Shown here: positions 43,471 through 51,171 of the stretch, piece after piece
Layout: each line of letters opens with the position of its first letter
Numbering within the stretch: the first letter of the stretch is position 1
From: Pseudomonadota bacterium
Lineage (GTDB): Bacteria; Desulfobacterota; Desulfarculia; Desulfarculales; Desulfarculaceae
Reading direction: 5' to 3'
Assembly: GCA_018896025.1 (NCBI GenBank)
Contig: JAHIND010000005.1
Span: 1 to 64,000 of the forward strand
Length of the DNA stretch: 64,000 bases
Program-made: the position numbers and the translations under genes
Notes under the pieces: generated by a model
What the model saw: only the letters and a program-made list of their open reading frames with translations
Databases searched by the model: none
Told to the model about the DNA's origin: nothing

Positions 43471-43787
43471 TTTTCCACCGCCAACGGCGGCGAGGCGGCA
43501 TCCCGGCGAAAGGCACTTTTCCACCGTGCGGGGCCGTTTCGGTGGAAAACCATGACAACGCATTGATGTAATTATATTTAATCCGGTTGATAAATTAACG
43601 ATATTCGGTGGATAACTGGCTGATTGTGTTGAAAACACGGTGGATAAAATGTTGATAAGTCATTATTGGCGGTGCAAAACCCATGGAGACCGCGCGGCAG
43701 TCGGTTGAAAAACCGTGGGCAACTACGCGACCGCGGTTGAAAGACAGGGGATGAGAGGCGCAAAAATGGTTTAGGGGCGGTGGAAAG
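43471..43787. other. Candidate replication origin: phased DnaA-box-like array
   Basis: Ten-base units of the form CGGTKGAWAA (on the other strand TTWTCMACCG) start at 43540, 43584, 43606, 43638, 43670, 43702, 43734 and 43778. The five from 43606 to 43734 are exactly 32 bp apart; the other gaps are 44, 22 and 44. The copies at 43606 and 43638 read CGGTGGATAA, i.e. TTATCCAC plus CG, matching 8 of 9 bases of the DnaA box TTATCCACA. The unit at 43670 (CGGTGCAAAA) is diverged. Extra sites are TTATCAACA (43650-43658, minus strand) and TTTTCCACCG in opposite orientation at 43471 and 43517. An AT-rich stretch at 43553-43604 could unwind. dnaA starts 1.7 kb to the right. Confidence 0.7.
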
Positions 43788-43823
43788 CGCCCCCAACCCT
43801 ATTGCCACATCAGGAGACGGATC

Positions 43824-44927
43824 ATGCTGCTAGGGGTGCCCAAGGAAATAAAGACCGAAGAGTACCGGGTGGCCATGGTGCCGGCCGGAGTGCGCGAAGT
43901 GGTGGCCGCCGGTCACCAGGTGCGGGTGGAAGCCGGGGCCGGACTGGGGGCGGGCATCAGCGACGAGGCCTACGCCCTGGCCGGGGCCCAACTCACCGAC
44001 GCCGCCGGGGCCTGGGAGGCCCAGATGGTGGTCAAGGTCAAGGAGCCGTTGCCCTCGGAATACGGCTTTTTCCGGCCCGGCCTCTTGCTCTACACCTATC
44101 TGCATCTGGCCGCCCAGCCGGAGCTTACTCGCCGCCTGGTGGCCGACCGGGTGCAGGCGGTGGCCTATGAAACCATCCAACTGCCCGACGGCAGCCTGCC
44201 CCTGCTGGTGCCCATGAGCGAGGTGGCTGGGCGCATGGCGGTGCAGGCCGGGGCCCACTATCTGGAGCGGCCCCAGGGAGGCCGGGGGGTGCTCTTGGGT
44301 GGGGTGCCCGGGGTGCGGCCCGGCCGGGTGACCATTTTGGGAGCCGGGGTGGTGGGCCACGCCGCCCTGAAGATGGCTCTGGGCCTGCGGGCCCGGGTGA
44401 CGGCCATAGACCGCTGCCAGCCCCGCCTGAGCTATCTGGACGATCTCTACGGCGGGCGGGTGACCACCCTCTACTCCCTGCCTGACACCGTGGCCGCCGC
44501 CTGCGCGGACAGCGACCTGGTGATCGGGGCGGTGCTGGTGGCCGGGGCCAAGGCCCCCCAACTGGTCAGCGAGGAGATGGTGAGGAGCATGGAGCAGGGC
44601 ACGGTGATCGTGGACGTGGCCATCGACCAGGGAGGCTGCGTGGCCACCATGCGCCCCACCACCCATTCCGATCCGGTGTACACCATGCACGGCGTGATTC
44701 ATTACGGGGTGGCCAACATCCCCGGCGCGGTGTCGCGCACCAGCACCTTCGCCCTGACCAACGCCACCCTGCACTACGCCCTGGTCCTGGCCCAGGGGGG
44801 CCTGGCCGCCGCCCGGCAGGACCCGGCCCTGGCCTTGGGGGTCAACGTGGCCGGGGGGCACATCGTGCATCCGGCGGTGGCCCAGGCCTTTGGGGAAGCG
44901 GCCACCCCGCTTTCACAGGCGCTGTGA
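43824..44927 (+). CDS. ald: Alanine dehydrogenase
   Basis: 367 residues, NAD-dependent conversion of alanine to pyruvate and ammonia. It begins MLLGVPKEIKTEEYRVAMVP with the catalytic Lys in VVKVKEPLPSEY, His in LYTYLHLAAQPEL, the dinucleotide fold VTILGAGVVGHAALKMALG, and the C-terminal MVRSMEQGTVIVDVAIDQGG. Full length. ATG 43824 follows CAGGAGACGG. It is transcribed away from the candidate origin and followed by a terminator. Confidence 0.96.
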   Translation: MLLGVPKEIKTEEYRVAMVPAGVREVVAAGHQVRVEAGAGLGAGISDEAYALAGAQLTDAAGAWEAQMVVKVKEPLPSEYGFFRPGLLLYTYLHLAAQPELTRRLVADRVQAVAYETIQLPDGSLPLLVPMSEVAGRMAVQAGAHYLERPQGGRGVLLGGVPGVRPGRVTILGAGVVGHAALKMALGLRARVTAIDRCQPRLSYLDDLYGGRVTTLYSLPDTVAAACADSDLVIGAVLVAGAKAPQLVSEEMVRSMEQGTVIVDVAIDQGGCVATMRPTTHSDPVYTMHGVIHYGVANIPGAVSRTSTFALTNATLHYALVLAQGGLAAARQDPALALGVNVAGGHIVHPAVAQAFGEAATPLSQAL

Positions 44928-45005
44928 ACCAAGCCGGGCCATGCGCGGGCCGGGAGCGGTTTGGAGCCTGATCCCCGGGCGGAATTACGCATCTTGAAAC
45001 AAAAA

Positions 45006-45049
45006 CCCGCTTCGGCGGCGGTCCCGCCGGGGCGGGCGTCTTTTTTTTG
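45006..45049 (+). terminator. Rho-independent terminator after ald
   Basis: GC-rich hairpin (CCCGC..CGGCGG / CCCGCCG..GCGGG) ending in CGTC and eight T. Confidence 0.85.
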
Positions 45050-45506
45050 AAGCCCCTCCCTGGGCCGGTCCGCGCTCTTTGGTCATATTTTCCGTTGGTT
45101 ACCCCGCGGCGTCTTCAATAAGAGACAAAATGGGAGTAAATTGGCGATAAAACGCGAAAACCAGCGAAAAACGACTTTTCGTTATGTGGCCAAATTATGG
45201 CACAGTTGTGACATTATTGAGAAACCTAAGCATGGGGAGAGCTTAGCCCAACCGCCCGCAAAGGCCTTCATTCAGGCACCTAGATGATTTAAGCTTGAAT
45301 TTATAGTGAAACCAGTATGTTGTCAGTGTGGGCAAGTAGAGAAGCCTCGCAAGCCAGGCCAAGGCATATGGCGATTGACCGTGGGAGGGTTGCTCGGACA
45401 TTATGGGCAAGACTAAATGTCGCACCGGGTCACACTTAACTAAAGTCATATTTTTCTTACTAATGCCGCCTTGTCGCGGTTTAACGGGGGCTTTTTTTCC
45501 TCAACC
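45050..45506. other. Leader region of dnaA, no gene seen
   Basis: About 450 bases of lower G+C. Small frames exist on the minus strand but lack ribosome-binding sites and protein character. No clear DnaA box was found here, so the box array left of ald is the only one seen. The dnaA promoter must lie here but no hexamer pair is convincing. Confidence 0.5.
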
Positions 45507-46931
45507 ATGAACCACGGCCAAACACATAAGCACAACACCCCCTTGTTGGATGCTCCTATCAGCGCCTCGGCTAGGCCAGCCGAGGCGATCACTTTGTGGC
45601 AGGAGCTTTTGAGCAGCCTGGAAGGCGAGTTGGACTCCCAAGACTCCGGCCTGTGGCTGGAGCCGCTGAAACCCCAGCCTTTGCAGGGGTCCCGGCTCAC
45701 CCTGGTCTGCCCCAACCAACTGCACCTGAACACCATTTACGAACGTTTCGCGCCCAGGCTCAGGCAGCGGCTCCAGGAGCTGCGCCCCGATTTGGAGCTG
45801 GCCCTGGAGGCCCCCAAGGCGGCCCCGCGCCGCGCCTCCCGCCCGGCTCCCAAATCGGCCCCGGCTCCCCGCCAGATGGAGCTGCCCCGCATGGGGGCTC
45901 TGCAGATGCCGCGCCTGAACCAACGCTACGTTTTCGACAACTTCATTGCCGGCGGCGGCAATGAGTTCGCCTTTGCCGCGGCCAAGGCCCTGGCCGGAGG
46001 CGGCGGGCTGTTCAGTAACGGCCTGTTCCTCATCTCCGGCACCGGCCTGGGCAAAAGCCACCTCACCCAGGCGGTGGGGCACCAGATTTTGGGCTACATG
46101 CCCGAGACCAGGGTGGCCTACCTCACCGCCGAGGACTTCACCAACCAGATGATCGCGGCCATCAGGGGCAAGCGGGCCGACCAGTTCAAGGACCGCTTCC
46201 GCCTGGGCTGCGACCTGCTGCTCTTGGAAGAGGTCCAGTTCCTGGCCGGCAAGGACAAGACCCAGGACGAGCTGGTCTACACCCTGGACGCCCTGGCCGA
46301 CGCGGGCAAGAAAGTGGTGTTCACCGGGCGCATGGCCCCGTCCCAGCTCCAGGGCCTGGCCCCGGCCCTGGTCAGCCGCCTGTCCGACAGCGTCACCGTG
46401 GGCATCGAGCCCCCGGACTTCAACACCAGGGTGCGCATCCTTCGGCGTCAGGCCTCCCAGGAGGGCATACACGTGCCCGAGGAGGTGCTGGAGTTCCTGG
46501 CCCAGGAGATCCCCGACGACGTGCGCCGCCTGCGCTCGTCCCTTGTGGGGCTCATGGCCCGCTCCAGCCTGACCGGGCGGCCCCTGGACCTGAGCCTGGC
46601 CGCCGAGGTGCTGGGCCAGATCGCCGACCGCCTCCGCCGGGTGAGCCCGGGCCAGATCCGCGACTTGGTGGCCAATGTCTACGACCTGGACCTGAAGCTA
46701 CTCACCGGCAAGAGCCGCAAGAAGGCGGTGGTGCGGCCCCGCAACCTGGCCATGTGCCTGTGCCGACGCCACACCGACGCCTCCTTCGCGGCCATAGGCC
46801 AGGTGTTCAACCGCGACCACGCCACGGTGATGTACGGGGTGGACCAGATCGAGCGCAAGCTGGAGATCGAGCCCAAGCTGACCGCCGAGCTGGCCTTCCT
46901 GGAGCAGCGGTTGGGGGTGTCCTCCAACTAG
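45507..46931 (+). CDS. dnaA: Chromosomal replication initiator DnaA
   Basis: 474 residues. Domain I is at about 28-90 (ITLWQELLSSLEGELDSQDS, LTLVCPNQLHLNTIYERF), followed by a Pro/Ala linker. The AAA+ domain has NFIAGGGNEFAFAAAKALA, Walker A SGTGLGKSH (177-185) and Walker B DLLLLEEVQFLAG (236-248); the usual DD pair is EE. Domain IV ends with RRHTDASFAAIGQVFNRDHATVMYG, where the signature normally reads GGRDHTTVLHA. ATG 45507 is chosen; the frame extends to a TTG at 45471 that overlaps a T-rich tract. The changes in Walker B and the DNA-reading helix are unusual and fit the variant boxes seen at 43.5-43.8 kb. No dnaN follows. Confidence 0.9.
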   Translation: MNHGQTHKHNTPLLDAPISASARPAEAITLWQELLSSLEGELDSQDSGLWLEPLKPQPLQGSRLTLVCPNQLHLNTIYERFAPRLRQRLQELRPDLELALEAPKAAPRRASRPAPKSAPAPRQMELPRMGALQMPRLNQRYVFDNFIAGGGNEFAFAAAKALAGGGGLFSNGLFLISGTGLGKSHLTQAVGHQILGYMPETRVAYLTAEDFTNQMIAAIRGKRADQFKDRFRLGCDLLLLEEVQFLAGKDKTQDELVYTLDALADAGKKVVFTGRMAPSQLQGLAPALVSRLSDSVTVGIEPPDFNTRVRILRRQASQEGIHVPEEVLEFLAQEIPDDVRRLRSSLVGLMARSSLTGRPLDLSLAAEVLGQIADRLRRVSPGQIRDLVANVYDLDLKLLTGKSRKKAVVRPRNLAMCLCRRHTDASFAAIGQVFNRDHATVMYGVDQIERKLEIEPKLTAELAFLEQRLGVSSN

Positions 46932-46982
46932 GGGCGAGACGGAAGCCCGAGAACCACGTGCCCATGTGATAGAACCAAGCAG

Positions 46983-47014
46983 AGCGTCCGGCAGCAGCCG
47001 GGCGCTTTTTTTTC
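46983..47014 (+). terminator. Rho-independent terminator after dnaA
   Basis: GCGTCCGGC-AGCA-GCCGGGCGC stem-loop followed by eight T. Confidence 0.88.
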
Positions 47015-47045
47015 TTGAGTCCTCCCCAAGTTAGCAATAGTGGTC

Positions 47046-47084
47046 ATCACGAGGAGCATCTTGCAAAAGATGCGACGTGGTGAT
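47046..47084. repeat. REP-like hairpin, diverged family C
   Basis: Inner stem GCATCTT (47056-47062) / AAGATGC (47067-47073), outer ATCAC / GTGAT. The general form TCATCACGAGGAGCATC..GATGCGACGTGGTGAT resembles family C. Confidence 0.6.
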
Positions 47085-47310
47085 CTTCATCTTCCCCCAG
47101 GCGGGAGGGGTGCGGAGCATGGAGGGCGGTGGGGCCTTGTCTGGCCAACCCAGGCACGACGAAGGAAAAGGAAGATGGCCACGTCGCGGCGGGAATGCCG
47201 CCTTTACCTTCCCAACCCCTGCCTCCGCCGCTTCTCGCCATGACCGCTATTGGTTGGAGGAGGTTATGAACGAGGCGTTGGTGCCTGCGCGGAGGCGCAT
47301 GCTTCCAACA

Positions 47311-47347
47311 GAGATTGCTTCGTCGCTACGCTCCTCGCAACGACAAG
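47311..47347. repeat. Family C REP-like repeat
   Basis: GAGATTGCTTCGTCGCTACG followed by CTCCTCGCAACGACAAG. It is nearly identical to the copy at 11503-11536 and lies directly against family A copy A5. Confidence 0.75.
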
Positions 47348-47351
47348 GAAC

Positions 47352-47470
47352 GCGGCACAGCCAGGCGCCGCAGGACAAGGCGGCAGGCGAACAAGGGGCA
47401 GGCGTAGTACGCCTACGCCGAGGTCCAAGCGATGTCGCCAACGCAGCCATGCGGGGTCTGGCGCAGCCGC
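47352..47470. repeat. Family A palindromic element, copy A5
   Basis: GCGGCACAGCCAGGCGCCGC at the left end and GCGGGGTCTGGCGCAGCCGC at the right, with inner GGCGTAG-TACGC-CTACGCC. It is the cleanest copy and abuts A6 head to tail with no gap. Confidence 0.82.
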
Positions 47471-47590
47471 GCGGCACAGCCAGAGAGTGCCAGGCAAGGC
47501 GGAAACGAGTGAGGGACGCAGGGGTAGTAGACCTACCCCGAGGTCCAAGCGATGTCGGCAACGCAGCCCCCGGGTGCCTGGCGCAGCCGG
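47471..47590. repeat. Family A palindromic element, copy A6
   Basis: GCGGCACAGCCAGAGAGTGC at the left end, CCTGGCGCAGCCGG at the right, inner GGGGTAGTAGACCTACCCC. The inner stem carries the same G/C exchange as copy A4, keeping pairing. It ends 5 bases before the stop codon of the next minus-strand gene. Confidence 0.82.
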
Positions 47591-47595
47591 ACAAG

Positions 47596-47970
47596 CTAGC
47601 GTTTGCCCACCAGCACCAACCTAGCCCTCCTCATGCGGCGCTTAATAACAAACACCAAGGCATCCCTCGCCGTGCGCAACAAGGCCTGATCCTCCTGGTC
47701 CAAAGGCATGCCCTCCCCCGCCTGCCGCCAGGCCCGGCGGGCGGCCAACCCCAGCAAAACGAACAACAGCAGCAGCAGGACCAGGATCAGGTACAGGCCC
47801 AAGGTGGCCGCGTCCTGAGTGGGTGGCGGCGGCGCGGGCGGCCAGCTGGGCTGGGGCGGGCTGAGGCGCAGAACCAGACAACCGGACCACAAACCGCCCG
47901 ACGCCAAGCCTGCCGCCGTGAGGGCGGCTTTCTTTTTAAGGGATTTTAATTTGTATTGACTTATGCTCAT
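47596..47970 (-). CDS. Small membrane protein at the left edge of the phage island
   Basis: 124 residues. A Lys-rich start (KLKSLKKKAALTAAGL) leads to a lipobox-like LWSGC near residue 31, a Pro-rich linker (SPPQPSWPPAPPPPTQ), one membrane helix (GLYLILVLLLLLFVLLGLAA) and a basic tail. No family is recognised. It is divergent from the Mor gene, and its start codon lies inside that promoter. Its ribosome-binding site is weak, so the call is moderate. A lysis accessory or host lipoprotein are both possible. Confidence 0.5.
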   Translation of the reverse strand: MSISQYKLKSLKKKAALTAAGLASGGLWSGCLVLRLSPPQPSWPPAPPPPTQDAATLGLYLILVLLLLLFVLLGLAARRAWRQAGEGMPLDQEDQALLRTARDALVFVIKRRMRRARLVLVGKR

Positions 47971-47987
47971 AAAGGTTATATTAACCT
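47956..47987 (+). promoter_or_regulatory. Promoter and palindromic operator of the Mor-family gene
   Basis: TTGACT (47956-47961), 17-base spacer, TATTAA (47979-47984). The 15-bp palindrome AGGTTATATTAACCT (47973-47987; arms AGGTTA/TAACCT) covers the -10 element, so a bound repressor would shut the promoter. No phage repressor gene is visible in the window. Confidence 0.6.
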
Positions 47988-48055
47988 GACCTGCGAGTCC
48001 TCCACAAATAGCACATAGGCAGGATCGTTTTGAACCAAAAGCTCAAGGAGCCAAC

Positions 48056-48373
48056 ATGGAACAGAACCTTTTGAGAGGACCGGGCCTGGTGCCCGGTTGG
48101 ATGAAACGGGTGCAGGCCGAGCAGCTACCCGAGGTGTACCAGGAGATCGCCGGGGTCATCGGCCTGGAGCCCACCCTGCATTTGGCCCAGGTGTTCTCGG
48201 GCAACAGCGTGTACTTCCCCAAGCTGGAGCGCTCGTTGCTGGAGCTGCGCAACCAGCTTATCCGCGATGAGTTCGACGGGGCCAACACCCGTCAGCTGGC
48301 CCGGCGCTGGGGCCTGTCCACCCGCCATCTGCGCTACATCCTCCACCCCAACCGCCCCGGAAGTGACAACTAG
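48056..48373 (+). CDS. Mor transcription activator family protein
   Basis: 105 residues. A dimerisation region (LPEVYQEIAGVIGLEPTLHLAQVFSG) precedes a C-terminal HTH (FDGANTRQLARRWGLSTRHL), as in Mu Mor/C-type activators of middle and late phage genes. The ATG follows CAAGGAGCCAAC. It is the first plus-strand gene of the phage-like island and likely switches it on, acting on a promoter in the 194-base gap before the next gene. Confidence 0.85.
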   Translation: MEQNLLRGPGLVPGWMKRVQAEQLPEVYQEIAGVIGLEPTLHLAQVFSGNSVYFPKLERSLLELRNQLIRDEFDGANTRQLARRWGLSTRHLRYILHPNRPGSDN

Positions 48374-48567
48374 CCCTCTTTCCCTCCGACCCGCTCCCCC
48401 CACCCCCCTTACAACCAAGCCCGGAGATAGCCCAGGGAAGCAGTGCCGCGCTCCCCCTGGGGAAGGCGTATTTGTGTGCCCTCTGCCTGGGCCGCCCCTT
48501 GGGCCGGGCCTAGGCTCAGGGGCAACACTTCACCGGCGGCCGATGCCGCCGCAGCAAGGAGCCGAGC

Positions 48568-48738
48568 ATGAGCCTTATGAAGACCAAGACCTTTTGGACC
48601 GGCCTGGCCGGAGTGCTCACCGCCATCGGCGGCTTTTACGCCGGGGAGGCCACCCTGTGGGAGGCGGCCCAGACCGGCCTCACCGGCCTGGTGGCCATCT
48701 TCCTGCGCCAGGGCCTCTTGGGCATCACCGAGAGCTAG
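48568..48738 (+). CDS. Small membrane protein, possible holin
   Basis: 56 residues (MSLMKTKTFWTGLAGVLTAI...GLVAIFLRQGLLGITES) with a hydrophobic N-terminal stretch and a second hydrophobic stretch before the end. The ATG is preceded by GCAAGGAGCCGAGC, a good ribosome-binding site. Similar small proteins sit between Mor and DUF2730 genes in Mu-like prophages, where some are holins or class of unknown role. It is easily missed because of its size. Confidence 0.65.
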   Translation: MSLMKTKTFWTGLAGVLTAIGGFYAGEATLWEAAQTGLTGLVAIFLRQGLLGITES

Positions 48739-48745
48739 CCCTCCT

Positions 48746-49003
48746 GTGGGCGAGGAGGAGATCAAGGTGGCCCTGGAGAGCCTGCGCGGGCAACTCAGGC
48801 GCTTGGACACGGTGCTCAAGATGAGCGTGGCCGAGCAGCGGCGCATCAACGCCGACCTGGCCGCCGGGGCCCAAAACCTGGGCACCCAGTGCCGGGGCCT
48901 GGACCAGCGCCTGGACCGCCTGGAGACCCGCCTGGCCGCATACACCGGAGGGCTCTTCACCCTGTGGCTGCTGTTCCAGGTGGCCCAAAGCTTGTGGAGG
49001 TAG
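48746..49003 (+). CDS. DUF2730-like phage protein
   Basis: 85 residues. A coiled coil (LESLRGQLRRLDTVLKMSVAEQRRI...RLDRLETRLAAY) is followed by one C-terminal membrane helix (TGGLFTLWLLFQVAQSLW). This layout matches Mu gp25/DUF2730 proteins. It starts at GTG 48746, 7 bases after the preceding stop. Function is unknown. Confidence 0.7.
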   Translation: MGEEEIKVALESLRGQLRRLDTVLKMSVAEQRRINADLAAGAQNLGTQCRGLDQRLDRLETRLAAYTGGLFTLWLLFQVAQSLWR

Positions 49004-49005
49004 CC

Positions 49006-49242
49006 GTGGAGAGGACATCGCGCCTGATCGCCAGGGGCCTGCGCGCCGAGAAGCGTGAACGTCTCAAGCAACTGGAGATCAAGATCGACCGCCTGGGCAA
49101 GGACATCAACTACTACCTCTACAACTTCGACGGGGTGGAGGCCATGCGCATCGACCACGCCGAGCAGGCCATGGAGGAACTGGTGGCCGCGGTGCGCGAG
49201 TACAAGGCCCTGAGCCGCGAGCTGGCGGAGATGGCCGAGTGA
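49006..49242 (+). CDS. Small helical phage protein (Mu gp26-like position)
   Basis: 78 residues, charged and helical (RAEKRERLKQLEIKIDRLGK, EQAMEELVAAVREYKALSRE). No family is certain; the position between DUF2730 and the small-terminase-like gene is that of Mu gp26. GTG start at 49006, 2 bases after the previous stop. The stop overlaps the next GTG. Confidence 0.65.
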   Translation: MERTSRLIARGLRAEKRERLKQLEIKIDRLGKDINYYLYNFDGVEAMRIDHAEQAMEELVAAVREYKALSRELAEMAE

Positions 49243-49691
49243 GCGCTTCGGCCCAGGAGCTGCGGGACCAGGCCCGCGCCCGCTTCATGGCCGGGCTGGA
49301 GACGGCGGCCATTGCCGCCGAGTTGGGCCTCAAACCCCAGCGGGTGGCCGCCTGGTGTGCCGCCGGTAGCTGGGAGGCCCGCCGCCGGGCCTGGTGGTCC
49401 GACCCACGGGGAGCCGCCGCCGCCCTGCGCCAGCTTCTGGGCCAACGGGTGGAGGAGCTTATCTCCCTGGGCGAGCTGACTCCCCAGGACGCCGACCATC
49501 TGGCCAAGATCGCCGCCGCCTGCTCCCGTCTGGAGCGCGAGGGCTACGACCTCAAGGCGGCGGCGGTGGAGGTGGGCGAGCGCCTGGCCGCCTTGGCCGG
49601 AGAACAGCCGGGTCATGAGCAGGAGCGTGCCTGGCTGGGCGGTCTGTTGGAAAAGTTTTTCGCCCGCCTGGATACGGAGGGTGGGGCATGA
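49239..49691 (+). CDS. Probable small terminase subunit (DUF1804-like)
   Basis: 150 residues. The N-terminal HTH (ARARFMAGLETAAIAAELGL, KPQRVAAWCAAGSWEARRR) could recognise DNA for packaging; the remainder is helical. The position directly upstream of, and overlapping, the large terminase supports a small terminase role, as with Mu gp27/DUF1804. Confidence 0.7.
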   Translation: MSASAQELRDQARARFMAGLETAAIAAELGLKPQRVAAWCAAGSWEARRRAWWSDPRGAAAALRQLLGQRVEELISLGELTPQDADHLAKIAAACSRLEREGYDLKAAAVEVGERLAALAGEQPGHEQERAWLGGLLEKFFARLDTEGGA

Positions 49692-51163
49692 GCAGCGCCG
49701 CCGCCCGCAAGATGAGCGCCGCCCGCTTCCGCCAGCGGGCCGCCGAGGTGGTGGGCCGCTTGCACACCGAGGCCGGGGCCTTTGGCCCGGACGACCCGCC
49801 CCCGACGGTGCGCAAGGCTCGGGCCGCCGAAGACCCCTTGTATTTTTGCCGCGCCTATCTGCCCCACTATTTCTCGGACGCCTTCGCGCCCTTTCACCAC
49901 GAGTTGGTGGAGCTCTTGACCACGCGCGGCTCGGCGGTGGTGCCGGTGGCCGTGGCCGCGCCGCGGGGTTTTGCCAAGACCACACTGGTCTCCTTTGGCT
50001 ACGTGCTGCACCAACTCCTTTTCCAGCGGCGGCGTTTCGTGGTGATCGGCAGTGACACCGCCGACCTGGCGGGCGACCTGACCTCCTACCTGCGCCTGGA
50101 GCTGGGGCAGAGCCCCCGCCTGGCCGAGGACTTCGGCCCCGGCTGCCGCTCAGAAGGCCCGGCGGGCGACTTCGTGGTGGGCGGCCACGCCAGGGTGTTG
50201 GCTCGGGGCAGCGGCCAGCGCCTCAGGGGAGTCAAGCACGGCCGCCACCGGCCCGACCTGGTGATCCTGGACGACCTGGAGAACGACAAGAACGTGCGCA
50301 ATCCCCGCCTGGTGCGCGAGTGTTTGGAGTGGATCAACCAGGCGGTGTACCCGGCGGTGGACCCCGGTGGCAGCCTGTTCATCATCGGCACCATCCTGGC
50401 GCGGCGCAGCGCCCTGGCGGTAATGGTGGGCTCTCCCGAGGAGCCCTGGAGCGGCTACACCCGCCGGGTGTACCGGGCCCTGGACAACCAGGGCCGCTCC
50501 CTGTGGCCCGCCCGCCACCCGGCCGACGAGTTGCTCAAGCAAAAGCGGCTCATGGGCTCCAAGGCATTCAACACCGAAAAGCAGAACGACCCCCGCGACG
50601 AGGACGGCCTGTTCCAGGAAGAGTGGCTGCGCTCCTACCACCCCGCCGAGCTGGCCGGTCGCGAGCTGGCCGTGGCCGGTTTCCTGGACCCCTCCCTGGC
50701 CACCGGCAGCCACGGCGACTACAAGGCGGTGCTCACCGTGGGCCTGGACCGGGAGCGCCAGATTTTCTACGTGCTGGACGCCTTTATCCGCCGCTGCTCC
50801 CTGGACCAACTCATCCGGGCGGTGCTGCGCCGCCTGGCCCGGCACAAGTATTTGGTGTTCGGCATCGAGGACAACGTTTTCCAGCGCCTGCTGCTGGACC
50901 AGTTCGCCCAGGCCGCCGCCGAGGCCGGGGTGAGCCTGCCGCTCAGGGGTGTTACCCAGCGCCTGTCCAAGGAACTGCGCCTGGCCGGACTCAGCCCCCT
51001 GGTGGAGCGAGGCCTGGTGCGTTTCCGCCCCGAGCACTCGGACCAGGGCGAGTTGATCGAGCAGTTGCTTCACTTTCCTTCCCCCAACGTGCACGACGAC
51101 GGCCCCGACGCCCTGGAAGGGGCGGTGGGCCTGGTCAAATCCACGGGGCCCAACGTCTGGTGA
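49688..51163 (+). CDS. Phage terminase large subunit (Mu gp28-like)
   Basis: 491 residues, packaging motor and nuclease. The ATPase part has VAAPRGFAKTTLVSFGYV (Walker A) and RPDLVILDDLENDKNVRNP (Walker B with DD). The RNase H-type nuclease part has VAGFLDPSLATGSHGDYKAV and a final VHDDGPDALEGAVG, supplying the Asp residues. Intact reading frame of normal length, so packaging activity could be retained. Confidence 0.92.
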   Translation: MSSAAARKMSAARFRQRAAEVVGRLHTEAGAFGPDDPPPTVRKARAAEDPLYFCRAYLPHYFSDAFAPFHHELVELLTTRGSAVVPVAVAAPRGFAKTTLVSFGYVLHQLLFQRRRFVVIGSDTADLAGDLTSYLRLELGQSPRLAEDFGPGCRSEGPAGDFVVGGHARVLARGSGQRLRGVKHGRHRPDLVILDDLENDKNVRNPRLVRECLEWINQAVYPAVDPGGSLFIIGTILARRSALAVMVGSPEEPWSGYTRRVYRALDNQGRSLWPARHPADELLKQKRLMGSKAFNTEKQNDPRDEDGLFQEEWLRSYHPAELAGRELAVAGFLDPSLATGSHGDYKAVLTVGLDRERQIFYVLDAFIRRCSLDQLIRAVLRRLARHKYLVFGIEDNVFQRLLLDQFAQAAAEAGVSLPLRGVTQRLSKELRLAGLSPLVERGLVRFRPEHSDQGELIEQLLHFPSPNVHDDGPDALEGAVGLVKSTGPNVW

Positions 51164-51171
51164 GGAATTAC

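Larger units (their letters stand above)
47015..47595. other. Repeat-filled intergenic region between dnaA and the phage island
   Basis: About 580 bases without a supported gene. It contains a hairpin at 47046-47084, a family C repeat and two tandem family A elements (listed separately). Between 47085 and 47310 nothing is recognised. Confidence 0.6.

Noticed and set aside
43540..43787. Decamer array as a CRISPR
   Set aside because: Units are only 10 bp and AT-rich, spacings include 22 and 44 bp, and no cas genes are present; phased DnaA boxes fit better.
45198..45212. Sigma-54-like TGGCAC sequence upstream of dnaA
   Set aside because: TGGCAC is present, but the -12 part reads TGAC rather than TTGC, so the promoter is not supported.
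45243..45736. Two minus-strand frames between ald and dnaA
   Set aside because: One overlaps the dnaA start region as an antisense shadow; neither has a ribosome-binding site or protein-like composition.
47085..47310. Possible small gene between dnaA and the family A repeats
   Set aside because: Frames are Arg/Pro/Ser-rich with no start signal and are interrupted by the repeats.
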